Part shown: positions 42,364 through 52,296 of the stretch, piece by piece
Numbering within the stretch: the stretch's first letter is position 1
Layout: every line of letters starts with the position of its first letter
Assembly (NCBI RefSeq): GCF_024171765.1
Contig: NZ_JAMTCI010000001.1
Location: 1,589,137-1,653,136 of the forward strand
Length of the DNA stretch: 64,000 bases
Direction: 5' to 3'
Source: Williamsia deligens
Lineage (GTDB): Bacteria; Actinomycetota; Actinomycetes; Mycobacteriales; Mycobacteriaceae
The notes under the pieces: generated by a model
Told to the model about the DNA's origin: nothing
The model's input: only the letters and a program-made list of their open reading frames with translations
The model's database searches: none
Position numbers and translations under genes: made by a program

Positions 42364-43239
42364 ATGAGCAATCCTGTGACCTCCCTCGCGAGGAGCGTCG
42401 TGCGCACGGCGATGCAGCGGTCCCGGACACCGGGTGACCTCGTCGCCGCGCTGCCCACCACGTCTCCGACGCACCGTCTGCGTGGCACGACCGTCCTCAT
42501 CACCGGCTCGTCCTCCGGCATCGGCGCCGAGGCCGCGGAGAAGTTCGCCCGACGCGGCGCCACCGTCCTCCTGGTCGCCCGGCGGGTGGAGGAACTCGAC
42601 GAGGTGGTGGCCCGGATCCGCGCCGTCGGCGGCTCGGCGCACTCCTGCCCCGCGGACCTGGCCGACACCGACGACGCCGCGCGCCTCATCGAGCACGTCC
42701 TGACCGAGTACGGCTGCCCCGACGTCGTCGTCAACAACGCGGGTCGGTCCATCCGCCGCGACGTCCTGGACGCGACCGACCGACTGCACGACTACCAGCG
42801 CACGATGGCGATCAACTACTTCGCGCCCGTCCAGCTGACCCTCGGGTTCCTGCCCGCCATGAAGGAACGCGGCAGCGGGCACTTCATCAACGTCTCCACC
42901 TGGGGGATCCCGATGGGCGCGATGCCCAAGTTCTCGGCCTATGCCGGCTCGAAGGCGGCCATCTCGGTGTTCGGACGCAGCATCGCCGCCGAGCTGCGGG
43001 GCACAGGTATCACGGTCAGCACCGTCTACTTCCCGCTGACCAAGACGCCGATGATCGCGCCGACCGACGAGTACCAGAAGGCGCCCGCCCTGACCGCGAC
43101 CGAGGCCGCGGACTGGCTGGTGCACGCGGCCGTCCACCGCGACCTGGAGATCATGCCCCGCGTCGCGCGGTTCCTGCGCCGCGTCGGTGCGGTGTCGTCG
43201 GACGTCGCCGACGGTCTCGTGGCGCGCAACGCCGTCTGA
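42364..43239 (+). CDS. Short-chain dehydrogenase/reductase
   Basis: The 291-aa product has the classical SDR cofactor motif TGSSSGIG (about 47-54), NNAG (about 124), and active-site Ser/Tyr/Lys in FINVSTWG and YAGSK. An N-terminal 40-residue extension (SVVRTAMQRSRTPGDLVAAL) precedes the Rossmann fold and may associate with membrane. The Arg after the first beta strand (LLVARRVEEL) suggests NADP(H). Substrate unknown; lipid reductases of this shape are common in Mycobacteriales. Confidence 0.85.
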   Translation: MSNPVTSLARSVVRTAMQRSRTPGDLVAALPTTSPTHRLRGTTVLITGSSSGIGAEAAEKFARRGATVLLVARRVEELDEVVARIRAVGGSAHSCPADLADTDDAARLIEHVLTEYGCPDVVVNNAGRSIRRDVLDATDRLHDYQRTMAINYFAPVQLTLGFLPAMKERGSGHFINVSTWGIPMGAMPKFSAYAGSKAAISVFGRSIAAELRGTGITVSTVYFPLTKTPMIAPTDEYQKAPALTATEAADWLVHAAVHRDLEIMPRVARFLRRVGAVSSDVADGLVARNAV

Positions 43240-43257
43240 CCATCCCGCCGGTCGCAC

Positions 43258-43273
43258 TGTGTCCTAGGGCACA
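43258..43273. promoter_or_regulatory. TGTG-N8-CACA inverted repeat upstream of GAF regulator
   Basis: TGTGTCC-TA-GGGCACA is a near-perfect 16-bp inverted repeat, 54 bp before the regulator start. It has the TGTG-N8-CACA skeleton of CRP/GlxR-like sites, though the inner bases of the consensus (TGTGA/TCACA) are not kept. A related site lies upstream of exaC at 45968-45983. Confidence 0.45.
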
Positions 43274-43327
43274 ATGGTGGCCAGCACAGGCGTCGACCAC
43301 ACGGGCGCCGGCCGCGGAGGAGGTGCG

Positions 43328-44599
43328 ATGTCGCCGAGGCAGAACGGACGCGACGCCTCCGTGCGGTCCGCGCTCGAGCGGATGCTCGTCGACGGTGTGA
43401 CCCCGGCCGGCGTGCGCTCGGTGGTGCGGGACTCCTGGCTGCGATCCCTGCGCGGAGGCGCGGACCCGTCGTCGACGTCGCCGGTCGACTCCGCCGCCGC
43501 ACCCGGTGACTTCGACGGCTATCGCGCGACCCACCCGATGACGGCGGTCCGCCCGATGGTGCGGTCGATGATGGTCGACGACATCACCGGTACCGGCGTG
43601 GTGATGGCACTGACCGACGAGCACGGCCGCCTGCTCTGGGTCGAGGGTGACAACGACGCCCGCCGACGCGCCGCCGCCATCGACTTCGTCGAGGGCGCCC
43701 TGTGGTCCGAGGAGATCGCGGGGACCAACGCCCCCGGCGTCGCCCTCGCCGTCGACAGCGGCGTCCAGATCGTCGGGGCCGAGCACTTCGCGCAGCCGGT
43801 CCAGGGGTGGAGTTGCGCGGCCGCACCGGTCCACGACCCCGCCACCGGCCACGTGATCGGTGTCCTCGACGTGACCGGGGGCAATGCCGTCGCCGCGCCG
43901 TTCGCGTTGTCCGCCGTCCGGTCGGTGGTCTCCGCGATCGAGCTCCACCTGCGGATGGGCGCCGTCGACCTCGCGGCCCTCGGCGCGAGCGCCGCCGGCA
44001 TCGCGGTCGCGACGGTGTCGGTCCTCGGTGCCGACGGTCCGCGGTGGGTCCCGCCCGATGGTTCGCCGCGACGTCTCAGCCCGCGCCACGCGGAGATCCT
44101 CCTGCTGTTGGCCTGGCACCCCGAGGGTCTCAACACCGAGCAGCTGGCGATGGCGCTGTCGGAGGACGGCGTCGACGCGGTGACCGTCCGGGCCGAGATC
44201 TCCCGTCTGCGCAGGGATCTCGGCTCCGACGTGGTGTTGTCGAGGCCCTACCGTGCCGGCGTTCCCATCTCCTCCGACCTGTCGGAGGTCGTCGATCGCG
44301 CGCGCCGGGGTGACATCGCGGGAGCTCTCGCCGACCTCGGTCGCGGTGGGGCCGCCGCGGACTCGCACGCCCCGGGCGTGGCGGCGATCCTGGAGGAGGT
44401 GCTCGCCGACATCCGCGGGCTCGCGCTGGCGGGGACCGGTGTGGACGGCGTGCGGGCCTGGACCGAGTCGATGCACGGGCGCGACGACGCCGCCGCGTGG
44501 CATGCGTTGGCGGGCCGCGCCACTGTGGACGGCATCGAGGCCGCCCGGGCGCGAGGTCGCGCAGCTCTCGCCGATCGGCGCCTGGGCGTCCGCCTCTGA
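43328..44599 (+). CDS. GAF-domain transcriptional regulator
   Basis: The 423-aa product begins MSPRQNGRDASVRSALERML after a strong GGAGGAGG ribosome site. The N-terminal helical region (VRSVVRDSWLRSL) and a GAF domain (about 60-215, with EEIAGTNAPGVALAV and IGVLDVTGG) resemble AcoR-type activators, but the sigma-54 AAA+ module is absent. The C-terminal part has a winged-helix-like segment (LSPRHAEILLLLAWHPEGLN, then VRAEISRLRRDLG). Such regulators in Mycobacteriales neighbour ExaC-type aldehyde dehydrogenases, as here, so it probably senses an aldehyde/alcohol signal. Confidence 0.82.
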   Translation: MSPRQNGRDASVRSALERMLVDGVTPAGVRSVVRDSWLRSLRGGADPSSTSPVDSAAAPGDFDGYRATHPMTAVRPMVRSMMVDDITGTGVVMALTDEHGRLLWVEGDNDARRRAAAIDFVEGALWSEEIAGTNAPGVALAVDSGVQIVGAEHFAQPVQGWSCAAAPVHDPATGHVIGVLDVTGGNAVAAPFALSAVRSVVSAIELHLRMGAVDLAALGASAAGIAVATVSVLGADGPRWVPPDGSPRRLSPRHAEILLLLAWHPEGLNTEQLAMALSEDGVDAVTVRAEISRLRRDLGSDVVLSRPYRAGVPISSDLSEVVDRARRGDIAGALADLGRGGAAADSHAPGVAAILEEVLADIRGLALAGTGVDGVRAWTESMHGRDDAAAWHALAGRATVDGIEAARARGRAALADRRLGVRL

Positions 44600-44615
44600 G
44601 ACCCCTGCCGCCCTT

Positions 44616-44643
44616 TTGGAACACTTCTGTTAGTTTGTTCCAA
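44616..44643. promoter_or_regulatory. Inverted repeat overlapping leaderless start of ADC-like gene
   Basis: TTGGAACA (44616-44623) and TGTTCCAA (44636-44643) are perfect 8-bp arms around an AT-rich 12-nt spacer. A TANNNT-type -10 hexamer TAGTTT (44631-44636) ends 6 nt before the ATG, the exact spacing for leaderless transcription starting at the A of the start codon. The repeat therefore covers the promoter and looks like a repressor operator. Confidence 0.6.
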
Positions 44644-45425
44644 TGATGGTGACGAGCCCGGTGAGCACCCGTTTCCGCTGGACCGACCTGCCCTCGACCG
44701 TTCCCGAGGGTGTCGCGACCGACGACATGCTCGCGCAGGTCCCGGGGCACGGGAGTCCCGCGCCGTGGCGCATCGCCGGCACCGGGGTGTGGTGGTCGAC
44801 CCGAGCGGACCGCGCCGACCGCGCCCTGCTCCCCGCCGCCCTGCGTCGCGGGGCGATCCCCTTGCTCAGGGTGGGGTTCGCCGTCACCTACAGCGAGACG
44901 CCGGTCGGCGGGTACCACGAACTCGGCGGGGCGATCCTGTACGCGCGCCTCGGCGGGATCTTCGGACACATCCCGTTCCTCCCGGTCGACTCCGCCGCCA
45001 CCATGCGCGGGGGGCGGGAGAACTGGGCGCTGCCGAAGGTGTTGGCGCAGTTCAGCGGCGACCCCTCGGCCGACTCCACCACGACGGTGTCCGGCACGCG
45101 GCCCGACGGCGACTGGTCGGTGGCCATCACCGCGGAGTCCGCGGGGACGTCGAAGCGCGTCGGCATCCCGCGTGTGGCCACCGGATCACTCGCCACCCGA
45201 CTGGTCTCGAGCGTGTCCGGGTTGGAGCAGGTCGACGCCGACGGCGTCCGCGGGCGGACGGGTTTCGCCGAGCTCGGCGCGATGTCGCTGACGACGGCAC
45301 CCACGCGCATCCGTCTGTCGACGTCGGGGAGCCCGCAGCTGCGCCGCCTCTTCGCCGACCGAAGCTACTCCGGCGGGACGATCGACTACTCGGGCGTCAC
45401 CCTCGCCGCACCGAAGATCCGCTGA
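44643..45425 (+). CDS. Acetoacetate decarboxylase-like protein
   Basis: The 260-aa product has the ADC-fold signature GGRENWALPKVLAQFSGDP, where the Lys in LPK aligns with the Schiff-base region of acetoacetate decarboxylase, and YHELGGAILYARLGGIFGH earlier. Many actinobacterial members of the fold are not true decarboxylases, so the reaction is uncertain. ATG ATG at 44643 and 44646 are both possible starts; no ribosome site is present, consistent with a leaderless mRNA. It lies between the GAF regulator and the aldehyde dehydrogenase. Confidence 0.78.
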   Translation: MMVTSPVSTRFRWTDLPSTVPEGVATDDMLAQVPGHGSPAPWRIAGTGVWWSTRADRADRALLPAALRRGAIPLLRVGFAVTYSETPVGGYHELGGAILYARLGGIFGHIPFLPVDSAATMRGGRENWALPKVLAQFSGDPSADSTTTVSGTRPDGDWSVAITAESAGTSKRVGIPRVATGSLATRLVSSVSGLEQVDADGVRGRTGFAELGAMSLTTAPTRIRLSTSGSPQLRRLFADRSYSGGTIDYSGVTLAAPKIR

Positions 45426-45429
45426 CCGT

Positions 45430-45897
45430 TCAGCTGTAGCGCTGCGCCAGCTTGGTGAGGGTGCGCTCGATGCCCTCGCCGTTCTTCTTGTCGTAGCCGG
45501 TGATCTCGAGGAACTTGGCCGAGCGCGCGGTCGTGTAGTCGAAGGTCTCGGTCACCTCGGTGGTCCCCGGCGACGTCTCCCGGAAGTCCCACCGCCACTT
45601 GTGGCCCATCGGGTGCTGCCACTCCACCGTGGTGCCGTCGACGATCTCGGTCGCGGTGGACTTGATCACGTAGGGGACGCCGAACTGCTTCATGCCGACG
45701 CTGAACTTGTCGCCGGTCGACAGCTTCTCCGGGCCCTTGACCGTCGAGTCGCGCACAGTGCCCGATCCGTCGAGCTCGTGATGACGGTGCGGGTTGGCGG
45801 CCATGGCGAACAGCTCACCGGCGGGGGCGTGGACCGTGACCCGGCGGGCGACCTTGTGCTTGCCGACCTCGACGGTGCTGACTGCGGGCTGGTTCAT
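45430..45897 (-). CDS. SRPBCC-family (START-like) protein
   Basis: The 155-aa product has the polyketide cyclase/START-like fold: [43 protein letters not shown] strand (here [16 protein letters not shown]), and C-terminal helix [19 protein letters not shown]. Such proteins bind hydrophobic ligands; no catalytic residue can be assigned. The ATG at 45897 is preferred over a TTG 9 nt upstream. It is convergent with the ADC-like gene and divergent from exaC. Confidence 0.82.
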   Translation of the reverse strand: MNQPAVSTVEVGKHKVARRVTVHAPAGELFAMAANPHRHHELDGSGTVRDSTVKGPEKLSTGDKFSVGMKQFGVPYVIKSTATEIVDGTTVEWQHPMGHKWRWDFRETSPGTTEVTETFDYTTARSAKFLEITGYDKKNGEGIERTLTKLAQRYS

Positions 45898-45932
45898 GGT
45901 TCCCAACCTACGCGGACGGGCAGGTCCGACCG

Positions 45933-45985
45933 CTGCAACGGACCTGCAACGTTGCGCCCGTACCGTCTGTGGTGGACATCACAGA
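45933..45985 (+). promoter_or_regulatory. Regulatory sites upstream of exaC
   Basis: Two direct repeats CTGCAACG (45933-45940, 45944-45951; 11-bp period) are visible, the second forming a perfect palindrome GCAACGTTGC (45946-45955). Next is TCTGTGGTG-GA-CATCACAGA (45966-45985), whose core TGTGG-N6-TCACA (45968-45983) differs by one base from the CRP/GlxR consensus TGTGA-N6-TCACA. GlxR is known to control the ald gene of Corynebacterium glutamicum, which supports a cAMP-receptor-type input. Confidence 0.6.
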
Positions 45986-46040
45986 TGGCCTCCGCGACCG
46001 GTGGCCGTCCAACCAGGACCAGGCAGTGAGGGAGAAACCA

Positions 46041-47560
<1,520 letters not shown>

Positions 47561-47564
<4 letters not shown>

Positions 47565-47977
47565 TCACCCAGGCGCCACCGCGGGCGGTCGCCCAGGACT
47601 CCGCCGTGCAGCTCCTGACCAAGCTGTCGGAGCTGCACGGCGGGCTCATGATCCACCAGTCCGGTGGCTGCTGTGACGGGTCGGCACCGATGTGTTACCC
47701 GGTCGGCGACTACCGCGTGGGACAGCGCGACGTCCTCCTCGGTGAGATCGCACTGCCGGATCCGCTTCCGCCGGTGCGCGTCTGGATCAACGGCGACCAG
47801 TTCGAACTGTGGAAGCACACCCAGCTGATCCTCGACGTGGTGCCCGGCCGGGGTGCCGGGTTCAGCCTCGAGGCGCCGGAGGGCGTGCGGTTCCTGTCGC
47901 GGTCGCGCGCGTTCAGTCCCGACGAGAACACCGCGCTGGCCGCGGATCCGCCGCAGAAGGGTGCGGACTTCTCCTGA
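47561..47977 (+). CDS. DUF779 protein coupled to aldehyde dehydrogenase
   Basis: The 138-aa product carries the DUF779 core [20 protein letters not shown], then [20 protein letters not shown] and [20 protein letters not shown]. The clustered Cys/His/Asp suggest metal binding, but the function is unknown; the family is regularly next to ExaC-type dehydrogenases. No ATG/GTG/TTG occurs near the expected N-terminus. A CTG at 47561 would overlap the dehydrogenase stop as CTGA, with AAGGGG just upstream; the first standard start (GTG 47606) would remove about 15 family-like residues. Confidence 0.8.
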
Positions 47978-47989
47978 GAGGACCGCCGA

Positions 47990-48730
47990 TCAGCCCTGGG
48001 TGACGGGACGGATCGTGAGATCACCGATCTCGACGTCCCAGGGCTGATCGACGGCGAACTCCACCGCGCGGGCGACCGCATCGGGATCCAGGCCGAGAGT
48101 GGCCATCCCGCGGGTGATCTCGTCGCGCATCGCGTCGTCGCTGATCGACGACGCGAACTCGGTGCGGACGAAACCGGGCGAGATCGCCGTCGTCTTCATG
48201 ACGCCGTCGGTGGACTCCTGACGGAACGCCTCCAGGATCGTGCGTACCGCGTTCTTCGTGCCCGCGTAGACACCCATCGTGGGCGTGATCTTGATACCCG
48301 CCGTCGACACGATGGTCACCAGGTGACCGCGGCCCTGCTCGGTGAAGACGGGCAGTGCGGCGTCGATGCCGTGGAGCACGCCGCGCAGGTTGATGTCGAT
48401 CATCGCGTCCCAGTCGTCGACCTGTCGGGCGTCGATCCGCGAGATCGGTCCGACACCTGCGTTCGCCACGAGGACGTCCAGTCGACCGAACTGCGCCACC
48501 GCCGTCGCCACGAAGTCGTGCATCTCGCTGCGGGACGTGACGTCCACGGATGCGACGACCGCTCGACCGCTGTCGGCGCGGATGTCGGTGGCCACGTCGT
48601 CCAGACGATCGGTCCTGCGACCCCCGAGCACGACGGCCGCGCCGGCCCGCGCCAGACGGCGGGCCGTGGCCTCACCGATGCCGCTCCCCGCGCCCGTGAT
48701 GGCGACGACGTGGTCTGCCAGTGGAGACAT
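47990..48730 (-). CDS. SDR-family oxidoreductase controlled by divergent TetR
   Basis: The 246-aa product has the SDR motifs ITGAGSGIG (about 11-19), NAG (VANAGVGP, about 87), active-site Ser in IVSTAGIK and YAGTK. The Arg pair in LGGRRTDRL suggests NADP(H). It resembles YdfG-like serine/3-hydroxy-acid dehydrogenases, but the substrate is not established. The start MSPLADHVVAITG at 48730 is 20 nt from the first of two operator-like palindromes, so the divergent TetR gene very probably represses it. Confidence 0.86.
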   Translation of the reverse strand: MSPLADHVVAITGAGSGIGEATARRLARAGAAVVLGGRRTDRLDDVATDIRADSGRAVVASVDVTSRSEMHDFVATAVAQFGRLDVLVANAGVGPISRIDARQVDDWDAMIDINLRGVLHGIDAALPVFTEQGRGHLVTIVSTAGIKITPTMGVYAGTKNAVRTILEAFRQESTDGVMKTTAISPGFVRTEFASSISDDAMRDEITRGMATLGLDPDAVARAVEFAVDQPWDVEIGDLTIRPVTQG

Positions 48731-48750
48731 GGTGTTGCCCTTCTGTCGAC

Positions 48751-48804
48751 AAGCGGACAGAGTGTCCGTATCGACGCAAGCATAAGCGGACAGTCTGTCC
48801 GCTT
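48751..48804. promoter_or_regulatory. Two TetR operator copies between SDR and tetR genes
   Basis: The second copy (48784-48804) is a perfect palindrome with 10-bp arms AAGCGGACAG/CTGTCCGCTT around a central T. The first (48751-48771) has the same left half AAGCGGACAG and an imperfect right half GTGTCCGTAT. Centres are 33 bp apart, about three helical turns, so two dimers would lie on the same DNA face. Confidence 0.78.
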
Positions 48805-48823
48805 GCAAGAAAAGGGGCGCCCC

Positions 48824-49375
48824 GTGCGCAGCGACGCCGAACGCAATCGGACCGAGATCGTCGACGCCGCCCGCCGGATGCTCGTGGAGGACGGCGACGT
48901 CACCCTGAGCCGCGTCGCACGACAGGCCGGTGTCGGACAGGGGACTCTCTACCGCCACTTCGCCGATCGTGACGCGCTCATCAGGGCCGTCTACGCAGCG
49001 GAGATCGACGACCTCGCACGTCTGGCCCTCCGGTCGGCGGCCGGGGGCGATCCGGTCGCGGGACTCCGCACCTGGCTGTCGCGACTCGCCGATTACGCGG
49101 TGGTCAAGCGTGGGGTGATGACGGCGGTGTCCTCCTCGACGTGGACGGAGGTCTCCTCCGAGACCCACGGTGTGTTGGGTGAGGCGGTCTCGGCGCTGCT
49201 GGGCGCGGGCCGAGCCGTGGGGGTCGTCCGTGACGACGTCGACGCCCGCGACGTCATCCTCCTGACGTGGTTCCTGACCCAGGTGACGCCGGATGAACGC
49301 GACAGTCGCGTCCCCCGGATCATCGACGTGATCGTCGACGGGCTGCGGGTCGGTCCCGCCGCGACCACGCTCTAG
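48824..49375 (+). CDS. TetR-family transcriptional repressor
   Basis: The 183-aa product has the N-terminal TetR helix-turn-helix (RTEIVDAARRMLVEDGDVTL, then VGQGTLYRHFADRDALI, about 8-55) and an all-helical ligand-binding domain. The GTG at 48824 gives MRSDAERNRTEIVDAARRML, a normal family start; upstream sequence is the operator region. It is divergent from the SDR gene and most likely represses both itself and that gene. Confidence 0.9.
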   Translation: MRSDAERNRTEIVDAARRMLVEDGDVTLSRVARQAGVGQGTLYRHFADRDALIRAVYAAEIDDLARLALRSAAGGDPVAGLRTWLSRLADYAVVKRGVMTAVSSSTWTEVSSETHGVLGEAVSALLGAGRAVGVVRDDVDARDVILLTWFLTQVTPDERDSRVPRIIDVIVDGLRVGPAATTL

Positions 49376-49422
49376 GGTGTGACCGGGCTGACATCGGGCT
49401 CATCGTCGAGGAAGGTTCGTGC

Positions 49423-50313
49423 ATGGCATCGCTACGCGGCAAGGTCGTTCTCATCACGGGGGCGGCACGGGGTATCGGGTGCGAGACGGCCCGCGCCGTC
49501 GTCAAGCGCGGCGGCAAGGTCGTCATCGTCGACATCGAGGAGAGCACCCTGGCCCTCGTGGCCGACGAGCTCGGCGACTCCGCCGTCAGCGCTGTCGCGG
49601 ACGTGACCGACCTCGCGAGCATGCAGGCCGCCGTCGACGCGGGCATCGCGAAGTTCGGCGGTATCGACATGGTCCTCGCGAACGCGGGCATCGCGTCCTA
49701 CGGCTCGGTGCTCAACGTCGACCCGATCGCGTTCCGGCGCGTCGTCGACATCAACGTGACCGGCGTCTTCCACACCGTGCGCGCCGCGCTGCCCTCGATC
49801 ATCGAGCGCAAGGGGTACGTGCTCGTCGTGTCGTCGCTGGCCGCGTTCACACCGGCCCCCGGTCTCGCCGCGTACAACGCCAGCAAGGCAGGCGCCGAGA
49901 TGTTCGCCAGCGCACTGCGTCTCGAGGTCAAGCACCTCGGGGTCGACGTGGGTTCCGCGCACATGTCCTGGATCGACACGCCTCTGGTGCAGGACGCCAA
50001 GAAGGACCTCTCGGCGTTCGCGGAGATGCTGTCGAACCTGCCCGGGCCGCTCAGCCAGACCACCACCGTCGACAAGTGCGTGGACGCGTTCGTCGCGGGC
50101 CTCGAGAAGCGCAAGCGCCGCGTCTACGTCCCCGGCTGGGTCGGCGCGATCGGGACCCTGCGCTCGGTGATCACGTCCAAGGTCGGTGAGCAGTCGTCGC
50201 TGCAGCAGGCCCCGCACATCATCCCCAAGATGGACGCCGAGGTCGCCGCGCTCGGCCGGTCCACCAGCGCCCGCAACATCGACTCCGGCGCGGTCGTCGA
50301 GTCCGATCACTGA
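49423..50313 (+). CDS. SDR-family oxidoreductase
   Basis: The 296-aa product has TGAARGIG (about 12-19), an acidic residue after the second strand (VVIVDIEESTL) that favours NAD(H), NAG (LANAGIAS), and active-site Ser/Tyr/Lys in VVSSLAAF and YNASKAG. The C-terminal 80 residues are an extended tail with VYVPGWVGAIGTLRSV typical of mycobacterial SDRs acting on lipids or sterols. It overlaps the convergent membrane-protein gene by 7 bp. Substrate unknown. Confidence 0.85.
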   Translation: MASLRGKVVLITGAARGIGCETARAVVKRGGKVVIVDIEESTLALVADELGDSAVSAVADVTDLASMQAAVDAGIAKFGGIDMVLANAGIASYGSVLNVDPIAFRRVVDINVTGVFHTVRAALPSIIERKGYVLVVSSLAAFTPAPGLAAYNASKAGAEMFASALRLEVKHLGVDVGSAHMSWIDTPLVQDAKKDLSAFAEMLSNLPGPLSQTTTVDKCVDAFVAGLEKRKRRVYVPGWVGAIGTLRSVITSKVGEQSSLQQAPHIIPKMDAEVAALGRSTSARNIDSGAVVESDH

Positions 50314-51629
50314 CCCGGATTCGCCCGCCGCGACAGCGAGACCGCCGCGGCGAAGCACGCGACCAGGGCGACGAGGGCCACGGCGGTCTGCGCTGGTGAC
50401 TCGGGCGAGCTGCTGATCCCGTCGAATCCGATCCCGTCGGAGAGCGGGGTGTACGCGGTCCAACCGAAGTCGGTGCCGGTGGACGGTCGCAGCAGGGCGA
50501 GCAGGGCGACGCCACCGACCACCGTGGCCTGATCGACGTCGATCGAGACCGTCGCAGCCGTGATCGCCATCGCGAGTACGACGGGGACGCCGAACGGTCC
50601 CACCAGGATCGGGATGACAGACCACAGCTCGTCGGTGATGAACTGTGTGGCGGCGAAGGCGGTGAGCACTGCGACCGCGATCGGGACCCCCCGCGTCCGC
50701 TCGTCGGCGGGCGACCGACGGAGAACGATCGCGGTGACCACCGCAGCCACCACGACGAGCGCGGCGGTCACTGCGGCCAGGTCGGTCCCGGAACCCGTGC
50801 TGCCGTCGGTGGCGAGCGCGACGCTCCCTGCTGCCGCGGCGACCCACAGCAGACGCGCCGCACCCGGATGGACGATCGCCGCGACCAGCGCCAGTCCGAC
50901 GACGACATAACCGCCGTAGAACGTGTGCAGGCCACTGGTCTCGGTGTCTCGCAACGATTCCGAGATGTAGCGAAGCAACCACCAGTGGGTCAGGGCGCAG
51001 CCGACGACGATCACCGAGGTCGTGACGACGGCTGTCCGAGGGGCACCCTCGATCTGCTGACGCCAGGCCGGGGCACACCCAATCGTCAGGAGGATCATCG
51101 CCAGGACGGCGAGGACCCCGGCGCCGAGGTCGACGACGGTCGTGTCCGCCATGATCCCGGAGCTGGGGATGTAGTCGGCGTAAGGACGGTTGCCGCCCGA
51201 CTCGCCGGCGCGGAACCGCGCGAGCTGTGGCGCGACGACGATCCCGATGGTGGCCCCGATGACGGCCACGACGACCGTGCCGCGCCCGGGGTGCGCTTGG
51301 CTCAGCTGGAGCACCGCACCCAGGAGTGCACCGGCGGCGACGGCGATGAGGAGTGCCGGCGGGGCCGAGCCGATGGTGATCACCAGCAGCGTGATCGCGG
51401 CGACGGCCCCCACGAAGAGCGCGTCGGCGACCCGTCGAGCACCGACGCACACCGCGAGTGCTGCGAGCAGTCCCCAGGCGGATGCGGTGGTCGACGATCC
51501 CCAGGGGAACCCAGGAGGTTCCGCGGTGAGCCCGACGATCTGGCTGCCGCGTGACGGCGCCGTGAGGAACAGTCCGGCGGGCACGGCGGCGATCGCGACC
51601 CCGAGGACGGTCCACCGTGTCGTCTGCAC
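50307..51629 (-). CDS. Polytopic membrane protein, unknown function
   Basis: The 440-aa product has about twelve to fourteen hydrophobic segments, mostly Ala/Val/Ile-rich, and no signature I can link to a named family. Loops are short, with an acidic stretch near GTDLAAVTAA and a C-terminal SRRANPGQ. The start MQTTRWTVLGVAIAAVPAGL at 51629 gives an ordinary signal-anchor. A transporter or polymer-biosynthesis role is possible but unproven. Confidence 0.65.
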   Translation of the reverse strand: MQTTRWTVLGVAIAAVPAGLFLTAPSRGSQIVGLTAEPPGFPWGSSTTASAWGLLAALAVCVGARRVADALFVGAVAAITLLVITIGSAPPALLIAVAAGALLGAVLQLSQAHPGRGTVVVAVIGATIGIVVAPQLARFRAGESGGNRPYADYIPSSGIMADTTVVDLGAGVLAVLAMILLTIGCAPAWRQQIEGAPRTAVVTTSVIVVGCALTHWWLLRYISESLRDTETSGLHTFYGGYVVVGLALVAAIVHPGAARLLWVAAAAGSVALATDGSTGSGTDLAAVTAALVVVAAVVTAIVLRRSPADERTRGVPIAVAVLTAFAATQFITDELWSVIPILVGPFGVPVVLAMAITAATVSIDVDQATVVGGVALLALLRPSTGTDFGWTAYTPLSDGIGFDGISSSPESPAQTAVALVALVACFAAAVSLSRRANPGQ

Positions 51630-51810
51630 TGCACCCCCTTGATCGTTACCGAGAGCAACTTATCCGATCCGTACGGACGATCCAGACGAAATGGACCACG
51701 CCGCATCTCCACCCGACCTCCACCCACGGGCCGATCCCAGGACGCGCGCCGGCGACGAGTCTGAGATGCGTGCCCCGAGAGGCGGGGACGGAACAACGGG
51801 AGGTCGTCCA

Positions 51811-52296
51811 ATGCTCGTGAACATCGTCGTGGGAATGCTGGTCGTGGGGTGGATCCTGAGTCGTCAGATGACGCCGCGCGCCGTGAAGTCCTCGCCGAAG
51901 GGGGCGGTGATCATCACCGTGATCGGGCTGGTGACCGCCGCACAGTTCGTCGATCAGCACCACCTGTCGGCCGTCGCGGTCGCGACGATGGTCGCCTCTG
52001 CAGTCGTCGGCGTCGTGTTCGCCGTCGCACGGGGGTTCACGGTTCGGGTCTGGCGAGACGAGCAGGGTGTGCTGATGTCACGGGGAACCGGTGCGACGCT
52101 GGTCCTCTGGATCGCGAGCCTCGCCGCGCACGTCGGGCTGGACCTGCTCGCCGGCCACGGTGCAGGGTCGGCGACGATCGTCCTCTACATCGGGACGATG
52201 CTCCTCGCGCAGTTGCTGGTTGTGCAGTGGCGCGCCGGGGCGCTCACCACGTCGATGACGAAGGAGCGCCTGTCACCGAACGCTCTCCACGGGTGA
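51811..52296 (+). CDS. Small membrane protein, unknown function
   Basis: The 161-aa product begins MLVNIVVGMLVVGWILSRQM after a clear GGGAGG ribosome site at suitable spacing. Four or five membrane segments follow (VIITVIGLVTAAQFVD, ATMVASAVVGVVFAVA, LVLWIASLAAHVGLDLL, LYIGTMLLAQLLVVQ). No family is recognised, though the layout resembles small DUF1453-type membrane proteins. Its 3' end overlaps the convergent MFS gene by 24 bp. Confidence 0.65.
   Translation: MLVNIVVGMLVVGWILSRQMTPRAVKSSPKGAVIITVIGLVTAAQFVDQHHLSAVAVATMVASAVVGVVFAVARGFTVRVWRDEQGVLMSRGTGATLVLWIASLAAHVGLDLLAGHGAGSATIVLYIGTMLLAQLLVVQWRAGALTTSMTKERLSPNALHG

Noticed and set aside
49423..51629. Overlap of SDR and membrane gene as a frameshifted fusion
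   Set aside because: The genes converge from opposite strands with a 7-bp 3' overlap, which is ordinary.
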